A DNA stretch of 64,000 nt from Pseudobutyrivibrio ruminis. Lineage in GTDB: Bacteria; Bacillota; Clostridia; Lachnospirales; Lachnospiraceae. The stretch covers positions 248,001-312,000 of the forward strand of contig NZ_SVET01000002.1 in the NCBI RefSeq assembly GCF_015057245.1. Direction: 5' to 3'. Shown piece by piece: positions 1 through 8,759 of this stretch. A program made the position numbers and the translations under genes. Under the pieces are notes generated by a model that was given only the letters and a program-made list of their open reading frames with translations, ran no database searches and was not told the DNA's origin. Position 1 is the stretch's first letter, and the number at the start of each line of letters is the position of its first letter.

Positions 1-216
1 ATCGACGTCGACAGTATAGAAAATATCAGTGTCATAATCTGATTCAAAATAATACTCATCATTAAGCTGTTTGTCTTCTTCAGTTGTGGTTTCAGTCTTT
101 TCCTCTGTCTGTTTCTCCTGAGTGGAAACCTCTGATTTAGCCTCATCCTTCTTACAGCCCGTGATAGCAAATGCCATTGATGTAGCAATCATTAGGCATA
201 TAAAACTCTTTTTCAT
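1..216 (-). CDS. Lipoprotein, N-terminal part (cut by window edge)
   Basis: The frame runs from ATG at 216 to the window edge without a stop. It starts MKKSFICLMIATSMAFAITGC, a lysine-rich n-region, hydrophobic core and lipobox ending in Cys, so it should be exported and lipid-anchored. A Lys/Glu/Thr-rich linker follows, then an acidic Asp/Tyr-rich stretch. The GGAG at 223-226 sits 6 bases before the ATG. No function can be assigned from 72 residues. The SPFH gene lies upstream on the same strand but a hairpin terminator separates them. Confidence 0.75.
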   Translation of the reverse strand, partial: MKKSFICLMIATSMAFAITGCKKDEAKSEVSTQEKQTEEKTETTTEEDKQLNDEYYFESDYDTDIFYTVDVD

Positions 217-240
217 ATATTTCTCCATTTAAACATTTGT

Positions 241-275
241 AAAGCCGCACAACATAGCGGTGCTGTGCGGCTTTT
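241..275 (-). terminator. Hairpin terminator after the SPFH gene
   Basis: An 11-bp inverted repeat (AAAGCCGCACA at 241-251 and TGTGCGGCTTT at 264-274) with a 12-base loop. It lies 26 bases past the stop of the minus-strand SPFH gene and before the lipoprotein start. The U-tract is short on the minus strand and better on the plus strand. Confidence 0.7.
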
Positions 276-300
276 TGCATTCTATTTATGATTTATAGGA

Positions 301-1320
301 TTAATTCTGTCCTTCAAAATCTGTATGTGTTGTTGCAAAGTGCTGTGTTGTGGCACTCTTCTCTCCATCGTTGCAGCAAGGGTCAGCCTTCTTTTCAACT
401 GGCTTTGATGCTGGAGCCTTGTCTACTGGAGTGTTGTTGCCAAAACCGAGCATCTCTGTCTTGAATGTAAGATCTGATGCAGCGCCTGCAAGATCTGTAG
501 GAACTACAATCTTTGTAGCACGGCCATCGCCAAGCTTTGAAAGAGCCTCAAGCTTCTTGATAAGAAGAACTCTCTCGTCCATGTTTGCTTCCTTGAGCAT
601 TTCAATACCGCGAGCCTCTGCCTCGTATACAAGACGGATTGACTCAGCCTGACCTGTTGCTCTTGCGATAGCAGCATCTCTCTCAGCCTCAGCCTTAAGA
701 ACGAGGGCCTGCTTATCACCTTCTGCACGAGTGATTGATGCCTGCTTGTGACCTTCTGCCTCAAGAAGAGTCTCTCGACGATCACGCTCAGCCTTCATCT
801 GCTTTTCCATTGAACGCTGAATCTCTTCTGGTGGGATGATGTTCTTGAGCTCAACACGGCCTACCTTGATACCCCAAGGATCAGTAGCCTCATCAAGGAT
901 AACACGCATCTTTGAGTTGATGTTGTCACGAGATGTAAGTGTCTGGTCAAGCTCCAACTCACCAACTAAGTTACGAAGTGTAGTAGCTGTAAGATTTTCA
1001 AGAGCAAGGATTGGGCGCTCAGCACCATAAGCATAAAGCTTTGGATCCTGTACCTTGAAGTAAACTACAGTATCGATTTTCATGATAACGTTATCCTTTG
1101 TGATAACATCCTGTGGTGGAAAATCTGCAACCTGTTCCTTTAATGAAACACGCTTTGCAACACGATCAATGAATGGAATGATTACATGGAAACCTGGCAC
1201 CAATGTGTTGTGATACTTACCAAGTCTTTCAATGACAAATACGTATCCCTGTGGTACAATGCGGATTCCAAATCCAACTGCAATCAAAACTAAGACTAAT
1301 ACAACAATTAAAAATCCCAT
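301..1320 (-). CDS. SPFH/Band 7 (stomatin-like) membrane protein
   Basis: 339 residues from ATG 1320. This start is preferred because GGGAGG precedes it by 7 bases; the frame also extends 12 codons upstream. One N-terminal membrane helix (about residues 2-19) is followed by the SPFH core (IVPQGYVFVIERLGKYHNTL) and a long Ala/Glu/Arg-rich coiled coil (about 170-240) typical of QmcA/YbbK-type proteins. Family members form membrane-bound oligomeric rings and are linked to microdomain organisation or protease control. The usual NfeD partner is not in the window. The C-terminus has a CC pair (DPCCNDGE) of unknown use. Confidence 0.9.
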   Translation of the reverse strand: MGFLIVVLVLVLIAVGFGIRIVPQGYVFVIERLGKYHNTLVPGFHVIIPFIDRVAKRVSLKEQVADFPPQDVITKDNVIMKIDTVVYFKVQDPKLYAYGAERPILALENLTATTLRNLVGELELDQTLTSRDNINSKMRVILDEATDPWGIKVGRVELKNIIPPEEIQRSMEKQMKAERDRRETLLEAEGHKQASITRAEGDKQALVLKAEAERDAAIARATGQAESIRLVYEAEARGIEMLKEANMDERVLLIKKLEALSKLGDGRATKIVVPTDLAGAASDLTFKTEMLGFGNNTPVDKAPASKPVEKKADPCCNDGEKSATTQHFATTHTDFEGQN

Positions 1321-1434
1321 AAAATGTCCTCCCTTTTGTAAAACATCTATTGTCATTATTGTAGTCCATTAGAATTAGAAATGCATCAAGTTTTTTAACT
1401 TAGCTTTCACTTAACCCACAAAAGTAAACTACCT

Positions 1435-1466
1435 AAAAAATGAGCAACCCACTTAAGGGTTGCCCA
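1435..1466 (-). terminator. Terminator after coaBC
   Basis: A 10-bp stem (1441-1450 with 1457-1466, one G-U) and 6-base loop, followed on the minus strand by six Ts (1440-1435). It sits 6 bases past the coaBC stop. Confidence 0.85.
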
Positions 1467-1471
1467 TTTTA

Positions 1472-2662
1472 TTATCTCCCTACTATTTCATCGAAAATGG
1501 CGTGTGCCACTTCTTCTTTTGTCATGATTGGAAGCTCTTTGGCACCATCAGCCGTGATAAGAGTTACCACATTGGTGTCTGTGCCGAAGCCTGCCCCCCG
1601 TGTACGTAGATTGTTGGCGACAATCATGTCCACGTTCTTTTTCTTCAGCTTAGCGCTGGAATTCTCAAGCATGTTTTCCGTCTCCATTGAGAATCCGCAA
1701 ATAAACTGTCCTTCTTTTCTGTGGGCACCAAGGTATGCCAAAATATCTTCCGTTCTCTCAAGCTCTATACAGCTAGCTTCACCATCTTTTTTCTTTATCT
1801 TCTCCGTTGCAACATTGATAGGTCTGTAATCTGCAACTGCTGCACTCTTTATAATAATGTCGCACTCCCCGGCCGCGTTTTTAACTACCTCAGCCATTTC
1901 AGCAGCGCTTCGTACATTAACAACGTTTACAAACATAGGTGGCTCAATTGCAACTGGGCCAGACACAAGTGTGACATCGGCGCCGCGCTCCATGGCAGCC
2001 TTGGCGATGGCGTATCCCATCTTGCCAGTGCTGTGATTTGTGATGTAGCGAACTGGGTCGATTGCCTCCTCTGTAGGGCCTGCCGTAACAAGCACCTTTT
2101 TGCCAACCAAATCATGTTCGTGGGCAAGCTCTCGAATGATGTATTGAAGGAGTACTTCTGGTTCAGGCATCTTGCCTGCCCCTGTATCTCCACATGCTAA
2201 ATATCCATTAGCTGGATCGATTATTTCGAATCCGTATTTACGAAGTGTTTCAAGGTTGTCCTGAACGATTTGATTCTCAAACATGTTTGTGTTCATAGCT
2301 GGACTGACAAGCTTTTTGCATTTTGCTGCGAGAATTGTTGTAGTAAGCATGTCGTCTGCTATGCCATGGGCCATCTTGCCAATTACATTGGCGCTAGCGG
2401 GTGCCACCATAAATATATCGGCTCTCTTGGCAAGTGCCACATGTTCAACGTTGAACTGAAAATTCCTATCGAATGTGTCTACTAAACATTTATTTGAAGT
2501 AAGAGTCTCGAAGGTAATTGGATTGATGAAATTGGTGGCGTTCTTTGTCATGATGACATTTACATCCGCTCCCAATTTTACAAGTGCCGAAGCAAGACTT
2601 GCAATTTTGTATGCTGCGATGGAGCCTGTTACTCCAAGGACTACACATTTACCTTTTAACAT
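1472..2662 (-). CDS. coaBC: Bifunctional phosphopantothenoylcysteine decarboxylase / phosphopantothenate-cysteine ligase
   Basis: 396 residues, normal for CoaBC (Dfp). It performs two steps of coenzyme A synthesis: ligation of cysteine to 4'-phosphopantothenate, then FMN-dependent decarboxylation to 4'-phosphopantetheine. The N-terminal flavoprotein half has VTGSIAAYK, the PASANVIGK segment and the ACGDTGAGKMPEP lid with the catalytic Cys. The C-terminal ligase half begins VLVTAGPTEEAIDPVRYITN and keeps the STGKMGYAIA nucleotide-binding loop. The start has only a modest AAAAGG in front. It lies 72 bases downstream of a vitamin-type ECF component, consistent with uptake and use of pantothenate in one transcript. 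Confidence 0.95.
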   Translation of the reverse strand: MLKGKCVVLGVTGSIAAYKIASLASALVKLGADVNVIMTKNATNFINPITFETLTSNKCLVDTFDRNFQFNVEHVALAKRADIFMVAPASANVIGKMAHGIADDMLTTTILAAKCKKLVSPAMNTNMFENQIVQDNLETLRKYGFEIIDPANGYLACGDTGAGKMPEPEVLLQYIIRELAHEHDLVGKKVLVTAGPTEEAIDPVRYITNHSTGKMGYAIAKAAMERGADVTLVSGPVAIEPPMFVNVVNVRSAAEMAEVVKNAAGECDIIIKSAAVADYRPINVATEKIKKKDGEASCIELERTEDILAYLGAHRKEGQFICGFSMETENMLENSSAKLKKKNVDMIVANNLRTRGAGFGTDTNVVTLITADGAKELPIMTKEEVAHAIFDEIVGR

Positions 2663-2734
2663 AATCCTTTTGATACCTCCGAAAACTACTAACTAGATTG
2701 CTACTTTACGCTTATTTCTCCCTAGTTGTTTACA

Positions 2735-3652
2735 TTAAAGTGCTGCCTGCTTTACTGAATCATCAGAAGCTACAGCTTTGATTTTCATTGCCTTATCTGA
2801 ATATACACCTGCTGGCTGAATCTTATCAAGTACGATGCCTACTAAATAAACAATTACGGCACCAACGATAGCTTCGATAACACCATTGAAGCTGATAACA
2901 CCAGCGATTACTGCCATAAGAGCATCTGGGTCAATCTGTAAAAGCTCAGCGTATGGAACTTTATAGAAAAGATAGATGCTTCCCATAACAAGAAGTGTAT
3001 TTGTCATTGCACCTGCAATACCAGCTGTGATAAAGCCAAGAGCCTTTGCATCCTTGTTCATGAAAAGGTATTCAATACCAGCGAATGCTGCGATACCAAC
3101 AACGATACCGATTACTCTTGCAACTGAAACTGACATTCCAAGTACGCCTTCTGAAATCATTTTATTAAAGAATGCGAACACGCCAAATCCAAGAATGAAT
3201 GACACAACTGCATTGATAATTGAACCAACTACAGCCTTCTTATCAGAGCTGATTGCCTTCTTGATACCAACGTATACGAAGTAAGGTACCACACCGATAA
3301 GAATTCTTGGTACGATAGCGATGAATGTACTCTTGAATACGATTAAGAGTGCTGCTCCAACTGAATCATGTGGAAGCATTGTCAACGCAGCTACAGGCGA
3401 AAAGATGAATGCTGATGCTGCTGGTGCGATTGAACTCTTAATGAAACTGCTGAGTCCGAATACGCCTCCAAGAAATGCGCCCTTCTTTGGTCCTAAGAAT
3501 AAAGAACCAATGATAACTGGAATATGAAGTGTTGTTGCATTAATAACTACAAGTGGAATAAATCCGAGTGGTGTTGAAGCCATTACTACAATAATGGCTG
3601 TGAATAACGCTGTGAGCACAAGCTCATAGGTCTTAGAATTTCTGCTTTGCAT
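2735..3652 (-). CDS. ECF transporter S component, probably for pantothenate (PanT-like)
   Basis: 305 residues with six or more hydrophobic segments. The opening (YELVLTALFTAIIVVMA, then NATTLHIPVIIGSLFLGPKKGAFLGG) is typical of substrate-binding S components of energy-coupling factor transporters. These bind a vitamin outside and hand it in with a shared EcfAA'T module, which is not in this window. A position directly upstream of coaBC makes pantothenate the likeliest substrate; that is inference from context. A hydrophilic tail of about 35 residues is extra. AAGGAGG is 5 bases before the ATG. Confidence 0.8.
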   Translation of the reverse strand: MQSRNSKTYELVLTALFTAIIVVMASTPLGFIPLVVINATTLHIPVIIGSLFLGPKKGAFLGGVFGLSSFIKSSIAPAASAFIFSPVAALTMLPHDSVGAALLIVFKSTFIAIVPRILIGVVPYFVYVGIKKAISSDKKAVVGSIINAVVSFILGFGVFAFFNKMISEGVLGMSVSVARVIGIVVGIAAFAGIEYLFMNKDAKALGFITAGIAGAMTNTLLVMGSIYLFYKVPYAELLQIDPDALMAVIAGVISFNGVIEAIVGAVIVYLVGIVLDKIQPAGVYSDKAMKIKAVASDDSVKQAAL

Positions 3653-3753
3653 TTGTTCCTCCTTTTGGTAGAAGCCTCGACGGGTCTCCTCCTAGTAAAA
3701 CCTTGCGTAAAGCGTAGCAACCATATATTACCATCTTTTTTTCAGAAGAACAA
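3653..3753 (-). promoter_or_regulatory. Promoter and leader of the ECF-coaBC transcript
   Basis: On the minus strand TTGTTC (3753-3748), 17 bases, then TAATAT (3730-3725) make a good sigma-A-type promoter. The roughly 65-base leader that would follow contains a second SD-like AGGAGGAG upstream of the true SD and a GC-richer stretch with short complementary pieces. It could be a small regulatory element, but I could not match it to a known riboswitch class. Confidence 0.5.
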
Positions 3754-3782
3754 TAAATTTTTAACAATGTCTGTTTTCTGGC

Positions 3783-3818
3783 AAAAAAAGACCAGCCCCT
3801 AATGATAAGAGCTGGTCT
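3783..3818 (-). terminator. Terminator after the first chemoreceptor gene
   Basis: AGACCAGC (3789-3796) pairs with GCTGGTCT (3811-3818). On the minus strand a run of seven Ts follows (3789-3783). A classic intrinsic terminator 14 bases past the MCP stop. Confidence 0.9.
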
Positions 3819-3831
3819 GTAATATATTTTC

Positions 3832-5322
3832 TTATTTGAGTGCCATCTCTTCCATCTCACGAGCGATGCGGTTGATTACCTCAAGAGTATCGTTCATATC
3901 GTGGAGGGCATCCATTGCGTTTTCGCTGACAGAACCAACTGTATCTGTAGCTGCTGCAACCTCTTCTGATGTTGCAGAAAGATTTGTGATATTATCCATA
4001 ATCTGTGAGTTTGCTGAAATAACTTCATCCACAGAAGACTTAACCTGAACAACTCCATTACGAAGCTCATCAGTACCTTCCTTGATAGTATCAAGCTTTG
4101 TACCTGTTTCAGAAATAAGTTCGTTCTGCTTGTTAGCATACTCTGCTGACTTTGACATTGCAGATGCAGCTGAACGAGCATCAGATGTAAGGCGCTCGAT
4201 AATCTTTGCGATTTCCTCTGTAGCCTCGCGAGTGCTCTCTGAAAGTGCACGAATCTCATCAGCAACTACTGCGAATCCCTTACCAGCTTCGCCTGCACGA
4301 GCTGCCTCGATTGAAGCATTAAGAGCAAGCAAGTTTGTCTGGCTTGAAATACCAAGGATTGTCTCTGTGATACCCTGGATATCCTGAATACTATCGTTAA
4401 GAGCCTGTGTAGTTGTGCTTGTTTCGACATTGATATTTGCAACCTTTTCAGCCTGGCTCTTAAGCTGGTTAATAAGGTCAACACCTTCATTTACAGAATC
4501 TTCTACTCGGCTTGAAACCTCATCGATTGTTGTAGCTTCTTCGCCAACAGACTGAATGCTTTCCTGAATGATTGCAGTCTTGTTTGTTTGATTCTCAATA
4601 GCTTCTGCAATATTCTTTGTACCTTCAACAATTTCTGCAACCGAATCATCAACTGTATTCATAGAATCGTTGAGGTTTGTAGAAACTTCATTAGCTTCCT
4701 CAAATTTCTTATTGAGCTGCTCTGCCAAATCAACAATTGTTTCTGATGTCTCTTTTATATCCTCTGCATGCTCTTTAATAGTATCAAGAGTCTCTGTTGT
4801 CTGACGACGTTGCTGCTTACAAACGATAACTGCGATTGTACAACCAATCAAACTGAAAACCATCTGTGTAATAAGCTCGCTTACTTCAAGATTACCTCTT
4901 AAAATCTCATTTATTCCCGAGAGCAGTAAGCTAAAGTTTGCAATAATAACACCTATTCTAACTGTTCCAGCCTCACCGTATATCATTACAATCAAAATGA
5001 TGGCATACATGAAAACATACATGTGCTCATCGTTAGGACGGATAATCGTCATTAAGAAAAGCGCTACCATTGATAATGTTACACAATATTTATAACGATA
5101 CTTCTCCCCAAATGCACTAAAGCAAACCTGGAACAAAATGATATCAACTACTGCCACTATCAATCTGACAATATCCAGCACATTGATGCCTGTCACAACC
5201 AGTGCTCTAACATTGAAAAATATCAATGCCATGGCTGTGATTGTTCCACAATATCTAGCTAGTCTGTTTTTTTCGAACATCTGTCTTGTTTGGATGCTCA
5301 TGTTTTCATTTGCCTCACCCAT
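3832..5322 (-). CDS. Methyl-accepting chemotaxis protein with multi-pass membrane N-terminus
   Basis: 496 residues from ATG 5322, chosen because GGAGG lies 8 bases upstream; the frame extends 21 codons further up. The N-terminal 170 residues hold five or six hydrophobic segments with almost no extracellular loop, and no Cache or HAMP domain is visible. The C-terminal half is an MCP signalling coiled coil with the hairpin tip [23 protein letters not shown] and adaptation-type Glu/Gln/Ala repeats. Such receptors usually sense membrane or energy-state cues and signal through CheA/CheW. It is a single-gene transcript ending in a strong terminator. Confidence 0.9.
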   Translation of the reverse strand: MGEANENMSIQTRQMFEKNRLARYCGTITAMALIFFNVRALVVTGINVLDIVRLIVAVVDIILFQVCFSAFGEKYRYKYCVTLSMVALFLMTIIRPNDEHMYVFMYAIILIVMIYGEAGTVRIGVIIANFSLLLSGINEILRGNLEVSELITQMVFSLIGCTIAVIVCKQQRRQTTETLDTIKEHAEDIKETSETIVDLAEQLNKKFEEANEVSTNLNDSMNTVDDSVAEIVEGTKNIAEAIENQTNKTAIIQESIQSVGEEATTIDEVSSRVEDSVNEGVDLINQLKSQAEKVANINVETSTTTQALNDSIQDIQGITETILGISSQTNLLALNASIEAARAGEAGKGFAVVADEIRALSESTREATEEIAKIIERLTSDARSAASAMSKSAEYANKQNELISETGTKLDTIKEGTDELRNGVVQVKSSVDEVISANSQIMDNITNLSATSEEVAAATDTVGSVSENAMDALHDMNDTLEVINRIAREMEEMALK

Positions 5323-5415
5323 TATTGTGTCCTCCATACTAATATGTGATATATTATTAACTGTACCACATGAAATAACTGTCATACTAGAGTATAATTC
5401 ATAAATTTTTTCATT

Positions 5416-5444
5416 TTGTGAATTTTATTCCTATGATTTAAAAT
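5416..5444 (+). promoter_or_regulatory. Promoter of the ybaK-type gene
   Basis: TTGTGA (5416-5421), 17-base spacer, TAAAAT (5439-5444), placed 45 bases before the ybaK start. Confidence 0.55.
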
Positions 5445-5488
5445 ATTTTTTGTATTTTTTTGCTTTTACAAAAGGAGTTTACATATAT

Positions 5489-5968
5489 ATGGCTAAAAAA
5501 GAAGACAAAACAAACGTAATGAGATTACTTGATCAGAAGAAAATTCCTTATGAACATTTTTCACTTGAGAATGCCGATGGACTTTCTGGAGAAGAGATAG
5601 CTGATAAGCTTTCCGAAAACCCAACCCAGGCATTCAAGACACTTGTTACAACAGGCAAAACTGGCAATCACTATGTGTTCGTAGTTCCTGTAGCAGCTGA
5701 ACTTGATTTAAAAAAAGCAGCCAGCGCTGTCTCTGAAAAATCTATCGAAATGCTCAAACAGAAGGATTTACTCCCACTTACGGGATATGTACACGGAGGC
5801 TGCTCTCCTATCGGCATGAAGAAATTCTTTACCACAGTCATCGATGCCTCTGCAAAAAACTTCACCGAAATATATTTTTCCGCAGGTAAGGTGGGCCACC
5901 AGGTTAAAATTGCAGTAGAAGATATTTCTAAAATTATCAGAGTGGAGTATGAGGATATTATAAAATAA
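5489..5968 (+). CDS. ybaK: Cys-tRNA(Pro)/Cys-tRNA(Cys) deacylase, YbaK/EbsC family
   Basis: 159 residues from ATG 5489, with AAAGGAG 9 bases upstream. The family is a trans-editing factor that hydrolyses Cys mischarged on tRNA(Pro). The single YbaK fold is complete: the N-terminal KKIPYEHF strand, FKTLVTTG with the conserved Lys of the catalytic site, VVPVAAELDLKKAA, and the GYVHGGCSPIGMKK glycine-rich loop. It stands alone on the plus strand between two chemoreceptor genes and shares a bidirectional terminator with the second. Confidence 0.93.
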   Translation: MAKKEDKTNVMRLLDQKKIPYEHFSLENADGLSGEEIADKLSENPTQAFKTLVTTGKTGNHYVFVVPVAAELDLKKAASAVSEKSIEMLKQKDLLPLTGYVHGGCSPIGMKKFFTTVIDASAKNFTEIYFSAGKVGHQVKIAVEDISKIIRVEYEDIIK

Positions 5969-5969
5969 A

Positions 5970-6006
5970 AAAAGGATTCAGAAATCCATGATTTCTGAAT
6001 CCTTTT
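5970..6006. terminator. Bidirectional terminator between converging ybaK and MCP genes
   Basis: A perfect 17-bp inverted repeat (5970-5986 and 5990-6006) with a 3-base loop. The stem ends in AAAA/TTTT, giving a U-tract in both directions, and it serves both converging genes. Confidence 0.92.
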
Positions 6007-6024
6007 ACATTTATACTATTCGCT

Positions 6025-8076
6025 TTATTCCTGTGGCATGTCACTTTCAATCTTGAACTTAGAAAGCTCATCATTGATAGCAAGTGCAGAATCTGATACT
6101 GAGTTGGCTACGTTTTCTACGCCCTGGCTTTCTGTGGCAATCTGGTTTGCACTTTCTGTCAATGTGTAGATTGTAGCGGTGATTTCTTCTGAGCTTGCTG
6201 ACTGCTCTTCTGAAATAGCTGCAACAGATGATGCGATGTCGTTAACTTCGCCCATCATTCCTATCATATTCTGCATTACTGCTGCTGCAGAATTAAGATC
6301 TTCGTAAATCTTAGAGAAGCTTGTGCCAGCTTTTTCTACAACCTCACCACTTGCATTGATAGAATCCATGTTTCTCTGTGACTTTTCAGCCAAATCAGAA
6401 ATAAGTCCTGTAATCTGTCTAATGATATCTCCGATTTCTTTAGCTGCATCCTGTGAGTTCTGAGCAAGCTTTCCAATCTCATCAGCAACAACTGCAAATC
6501 CCTTACCAGCTTCACCAGCGCGGGCTGCTTCAATTGAAGCATTAAGTGAAAGCAAGTTGGTCTGTTCTGCGATAGAATCAATCATCTGAACGATATCTGT
6601 AATCTGCTTAGCAGAATCTCCAACAGTTACAACCACATCATTCATCTCGCTCATGGATTCGTTGATGTTGTCCATGCTGCGCTGAACCTCTGTCATATCT
6701 TCCTGACCAATCTTTGCCTGGTCTACAAGAGCCATCATGGTTTCGTTTGTGCTATTTCCATTATCAGTCAAATCAGATACTGCATGAGCAAGATTTGTTG
6801 CATTTTCAGCAAGCTCGCCAACAGCATTTGAAATATCGTCCATGGTCTCCTGAATCTGGCCCATTGATACTGACTGGTCTCCAGCCTCTGTACTCATCTT
6901 ACTAGACGCATTCTTTGAGCTTTCAGAATCCTCTTGCAGTTGTTCCGCACGGCCCTGAATAGAACCAATCGCTCCGTTCATAATCTCTACAAATCGGGTC
7001 ATTTCTCGGCTAATAAGACCAATTTCATCTCCGTTGTCCTTTGGCATTTTTGTTGTAAAGTCACCATCAGAAATCTTAAGGATGCTATTTGAAAGGCCAT
7101 TAACTGGAGCTGTAATAACCTTTTTAATTGTAATAAGAATAACAGCGATAATTACAATAATAAGAGCAATCATAGCTCCAAGTGATATAAGCATAAAGCT
7201 ATTTGCTTCTGCCATAACATCATCCACTGCTACTGATGAAATAAGTGTCCATGTAGTTCCAGGAATAGTTGCTGCTGCTACATAGTAATCTGTATTTGTA
7301 GAATCTTGATTAATAACTACAGGTTCGTCACTTCCACTTTCTACATAAGCCTTTACGTTTTCAAGATATTTACTTCCTGACTCTGAAACCAAGGTACCGT
7401 TTAAATCAGTGTCAAAGTAAGAAATAATATAGTCCCCATCTAATACCATTGAACCACCAGTCTTCATTGGTGTAAGTGCATTAACGTCCTCTTGTAATGC
7501 TGTCAAGAACACATCAATGGCTGCAACACCAAACTCGCCATTTGCGCAGTTGACATTTCTTACAAATGTTACGCAAAGCTCGCCATTATTGGCATCGATA
7601 TATGGTTCTGTACATACAAATGTCTCCTGGTCTTTGCCTTCTGCATACCAACCACGTTCTGTTGGTCTCCAGTCAGATGGCTGAACCTGATGATTTGCAA
7701 AGAAATATGAATCATCTGAGAAACCAATATAAATACCAGTATTATCTACTGCATCATAATCTGCAGATGGCTCCACATAACGAAGCATTGCTGCATGGTC
7801 CTCAAAGTAAACATTTTCCAATGTATCACAGTACTGTCCATCCTTCGCTGTCAGCATCTGGATGTTTGAACCTAATCTCAATGAATTGTACTGGCCCTCA
7901 GCCTGTAAATCCATAAGAGATACTTCTGTGATAATCTTTCTTGCATTATAGGAAATAAATACAATGATTCCTGCAATACCAATTGCAATAATTGGAAGCA
8001 GAATCAGCAACAGCGTTGTACCTATACTGCGTTTTACTTTTGGCGCGCTCGCCTTCTGTTGTTCCTTATTAGCCAT
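6025..8076 (-). CDS. Methyl-accepting chemotaxis protein with dCache sensor
   Basis: 683 residues. Order: basic tail and membrane helix (about 17-44), periplasmic-type double Cache domain (about 45-300), second helix (about 303-330), HAMP, then an MCP signalling domain with tip [23 protein letters not shown]. The membrane-distal Cache module carries RPTERGWY, a downstream EPYID and GVAAIDVF. These match the R-x-W-Y...Y...D pattern reported for amino-acid-binding dCache domains, so an amino acid ligand is plausible. AGGAGG precedes the ATG by about 8 bases. It is convergent with ybaK. Confidence 0.93.
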   Translation of the reverse strand: MANKEQQKASAPKVKRSIGTTLLLILLPIIAIGIAGIIVFISYNARKIITEVSLMDLQAEGQYNSLRLGSNIQMLTAKDGQYCDTLENVYFEDHAAMLRYVEPSADYDAVDNTGIYIGFSDDSYFFANHQVQPSDWRPTERGWYAEGKDQETFVCTEPYIDANNGELCVTFVRNVNCANGEFGVAAIDVFLTALQEDVNALTPMKTGGSMVLDGDYIISYFDTDLNGTLVSESGSKYLENVKAYVESGSDEPVVINQDSTNTDYYVAAATIPGTTWTLISSVAVDDVMAEANSFMLISLGAMIALIIVIIAVILITIKKVITAPVNGLSNSILKISDGDFTTKMPKDNGDEIGLISREMTRFVEIMNGAIGSIQGRAEQLQEDSESSKNASSKMSTEAGDQSVSMGQIQETMDDISNAVGELAENATNLAHAVSDLTDNGNSTNETMMALVDQAKIGQEDMTEVQRSMDNINESMSEMNDVVVTVGDSAKQITDIVQMIDSIAEQTNLLSLNASIEAARAGEAGKGFAVVADEIGKLAQNSQDAAKEIGDIIRQITGLISDLAEKSQRNMDSINASGEVVEKAGTSFSKIYEDLNSAAAVMQNMIGMMGEVNDIASSVAAISEEQSASSEEITATIYTLTESANQIATESQGVENVANSVSDSALAINDELSKFKIESDMPQE

Positions 8077-8184
8077 TATACACTCCTCCTATTGTCACAG
8101 ATTCACAATCTGCATATGTTCACTTTCACTATTTTTGCGCACATTTGTTACTTTTCTGTTAACTATAGGAGAGTTTTTTTTATT

Positions 8185-8424
8185 TCACTGATTCTTCACA
8201 AGTGTCTCCTTGATGAGGTCATAATTTTCCTTGAGATGTGGCCTCATGCAATTGATGCAGGATTTTACCCCTTTGCTTGTGTATGTGAAATTGCCGCCGC
8301 ACTTGTCCCCAAGATGATAAAGTGGGCAGTAGCAAAACAGACAATTGAAATTGTCTGGGTCGTCTGTCTTGTGGCAAGGGAAATACTCGCACTCTCTATT
8401 TTGAAAATATTTGTAATGTTCCAT
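8185..8424 (-). CDS. Cysteine-rich small domain protein
   Basis: 79 residues from ATG 8424, preceded by GAGG 8 bases upstream. Nine cysteines are arranged as CEYFPC, CLFCYC, KCGG and CINC, with two conserved His, which suggests a metal (Zn or Fe-S) site. It matches the small Cys-rich domain family often found beside cobalamin or MCP genes in clostridia. Function unknown. The frame is also open to an upstream ATG at 8484, but that extension would cover a repeated leader sequence and has no good ribosome-binding site. Confidence 0.8.
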   Translation of the reverse strand: MEHYKYFQNRECEYFPCHKTDDPDNFNCLFCYCPLYHLGDKCGGNFTYTSKGVKSCINCMRPHLKENYDLIKETLVKNQ

Positions 8425-8444
8425 ATATATACCTCTATCTATAA

Positions 8445-8507
8445 GCTTTGCTCGGAAAACCCTACTAGAGCAGGCTATTTTCATCGCTCTGCTCGAAAAA
8501 GCCTACT
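8445..8507 (-). repeat. Two direct 22-bp repeats in the leader of the Cys-rich gene
   Basis: The segments 8445-8466 and 8486-8507 match at 19 of 22 positions and lie 41 bp apart, in the leader between a TATAAT (minus, 8516-8511) and the start at 8424. GAGCAG/CTGCTC complementarity between them could form a hairpin. Confidence 0.55.
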
Positions 8508-8589
8508 CCTATTATACATCAATCTGTCATTATTTTTTCACACCTATTTGTTAGGATTGCCCTATAAACACCTATGTGAGGTAAAAAGT

Positions 8590-8751
8590 ATGTTTAAACA
8601 CGAAAAGAAATCTCATACTCTGGTGGATGACACTGGTATTCATGAAGATACAAAAGTAAAAAAGATAACCTTCTTTGTCGGCCTGTGTCGTCTCGTTACA
8701 GTCATTCTTATTGTTCTTGGTGTACTGAATCTGATATACGGAAATATTTGA
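8590..8751 (+). CDS. Small single-pass membrane protein upstream of the K+ channel
   Basis: 53 residues: a charged N-terminal half (MFKHEKKSHTLVDDTGIHED) and one C-terminal membrane helix (about residues 28-50). GAGG lies 10 bases before the ATG. The stop is 8 bases from the channel start, which has its own GAGGGG, so the two are very likely co-transcribed. I recognise no family; an accessory subunit of the channel is a guess from position only. Confidence 0.65.
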   Translation: MFKHEKKSHTLVDDTGIHEDTKVKKITFFVGLCRLVTVILIVLGVLNLIYGNI

Positions 8752-8759
8752 GGGGAAAT

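Noticed and set aside
3653..3718. Known riboswitch (THF, preQ1 or pan motif) before the ECF gene
   Set aside because: I could not match conserved cores of these classes by eye; only an undefined leader is reported.
8059..8751. 230-codon plus-strand frame covering the region before the K+ channel
   Set aside because: Most of it runs antisense to the Cys-rich gene and through the promoter region. Only its last 53 codons, from ATG 8590, look coding.
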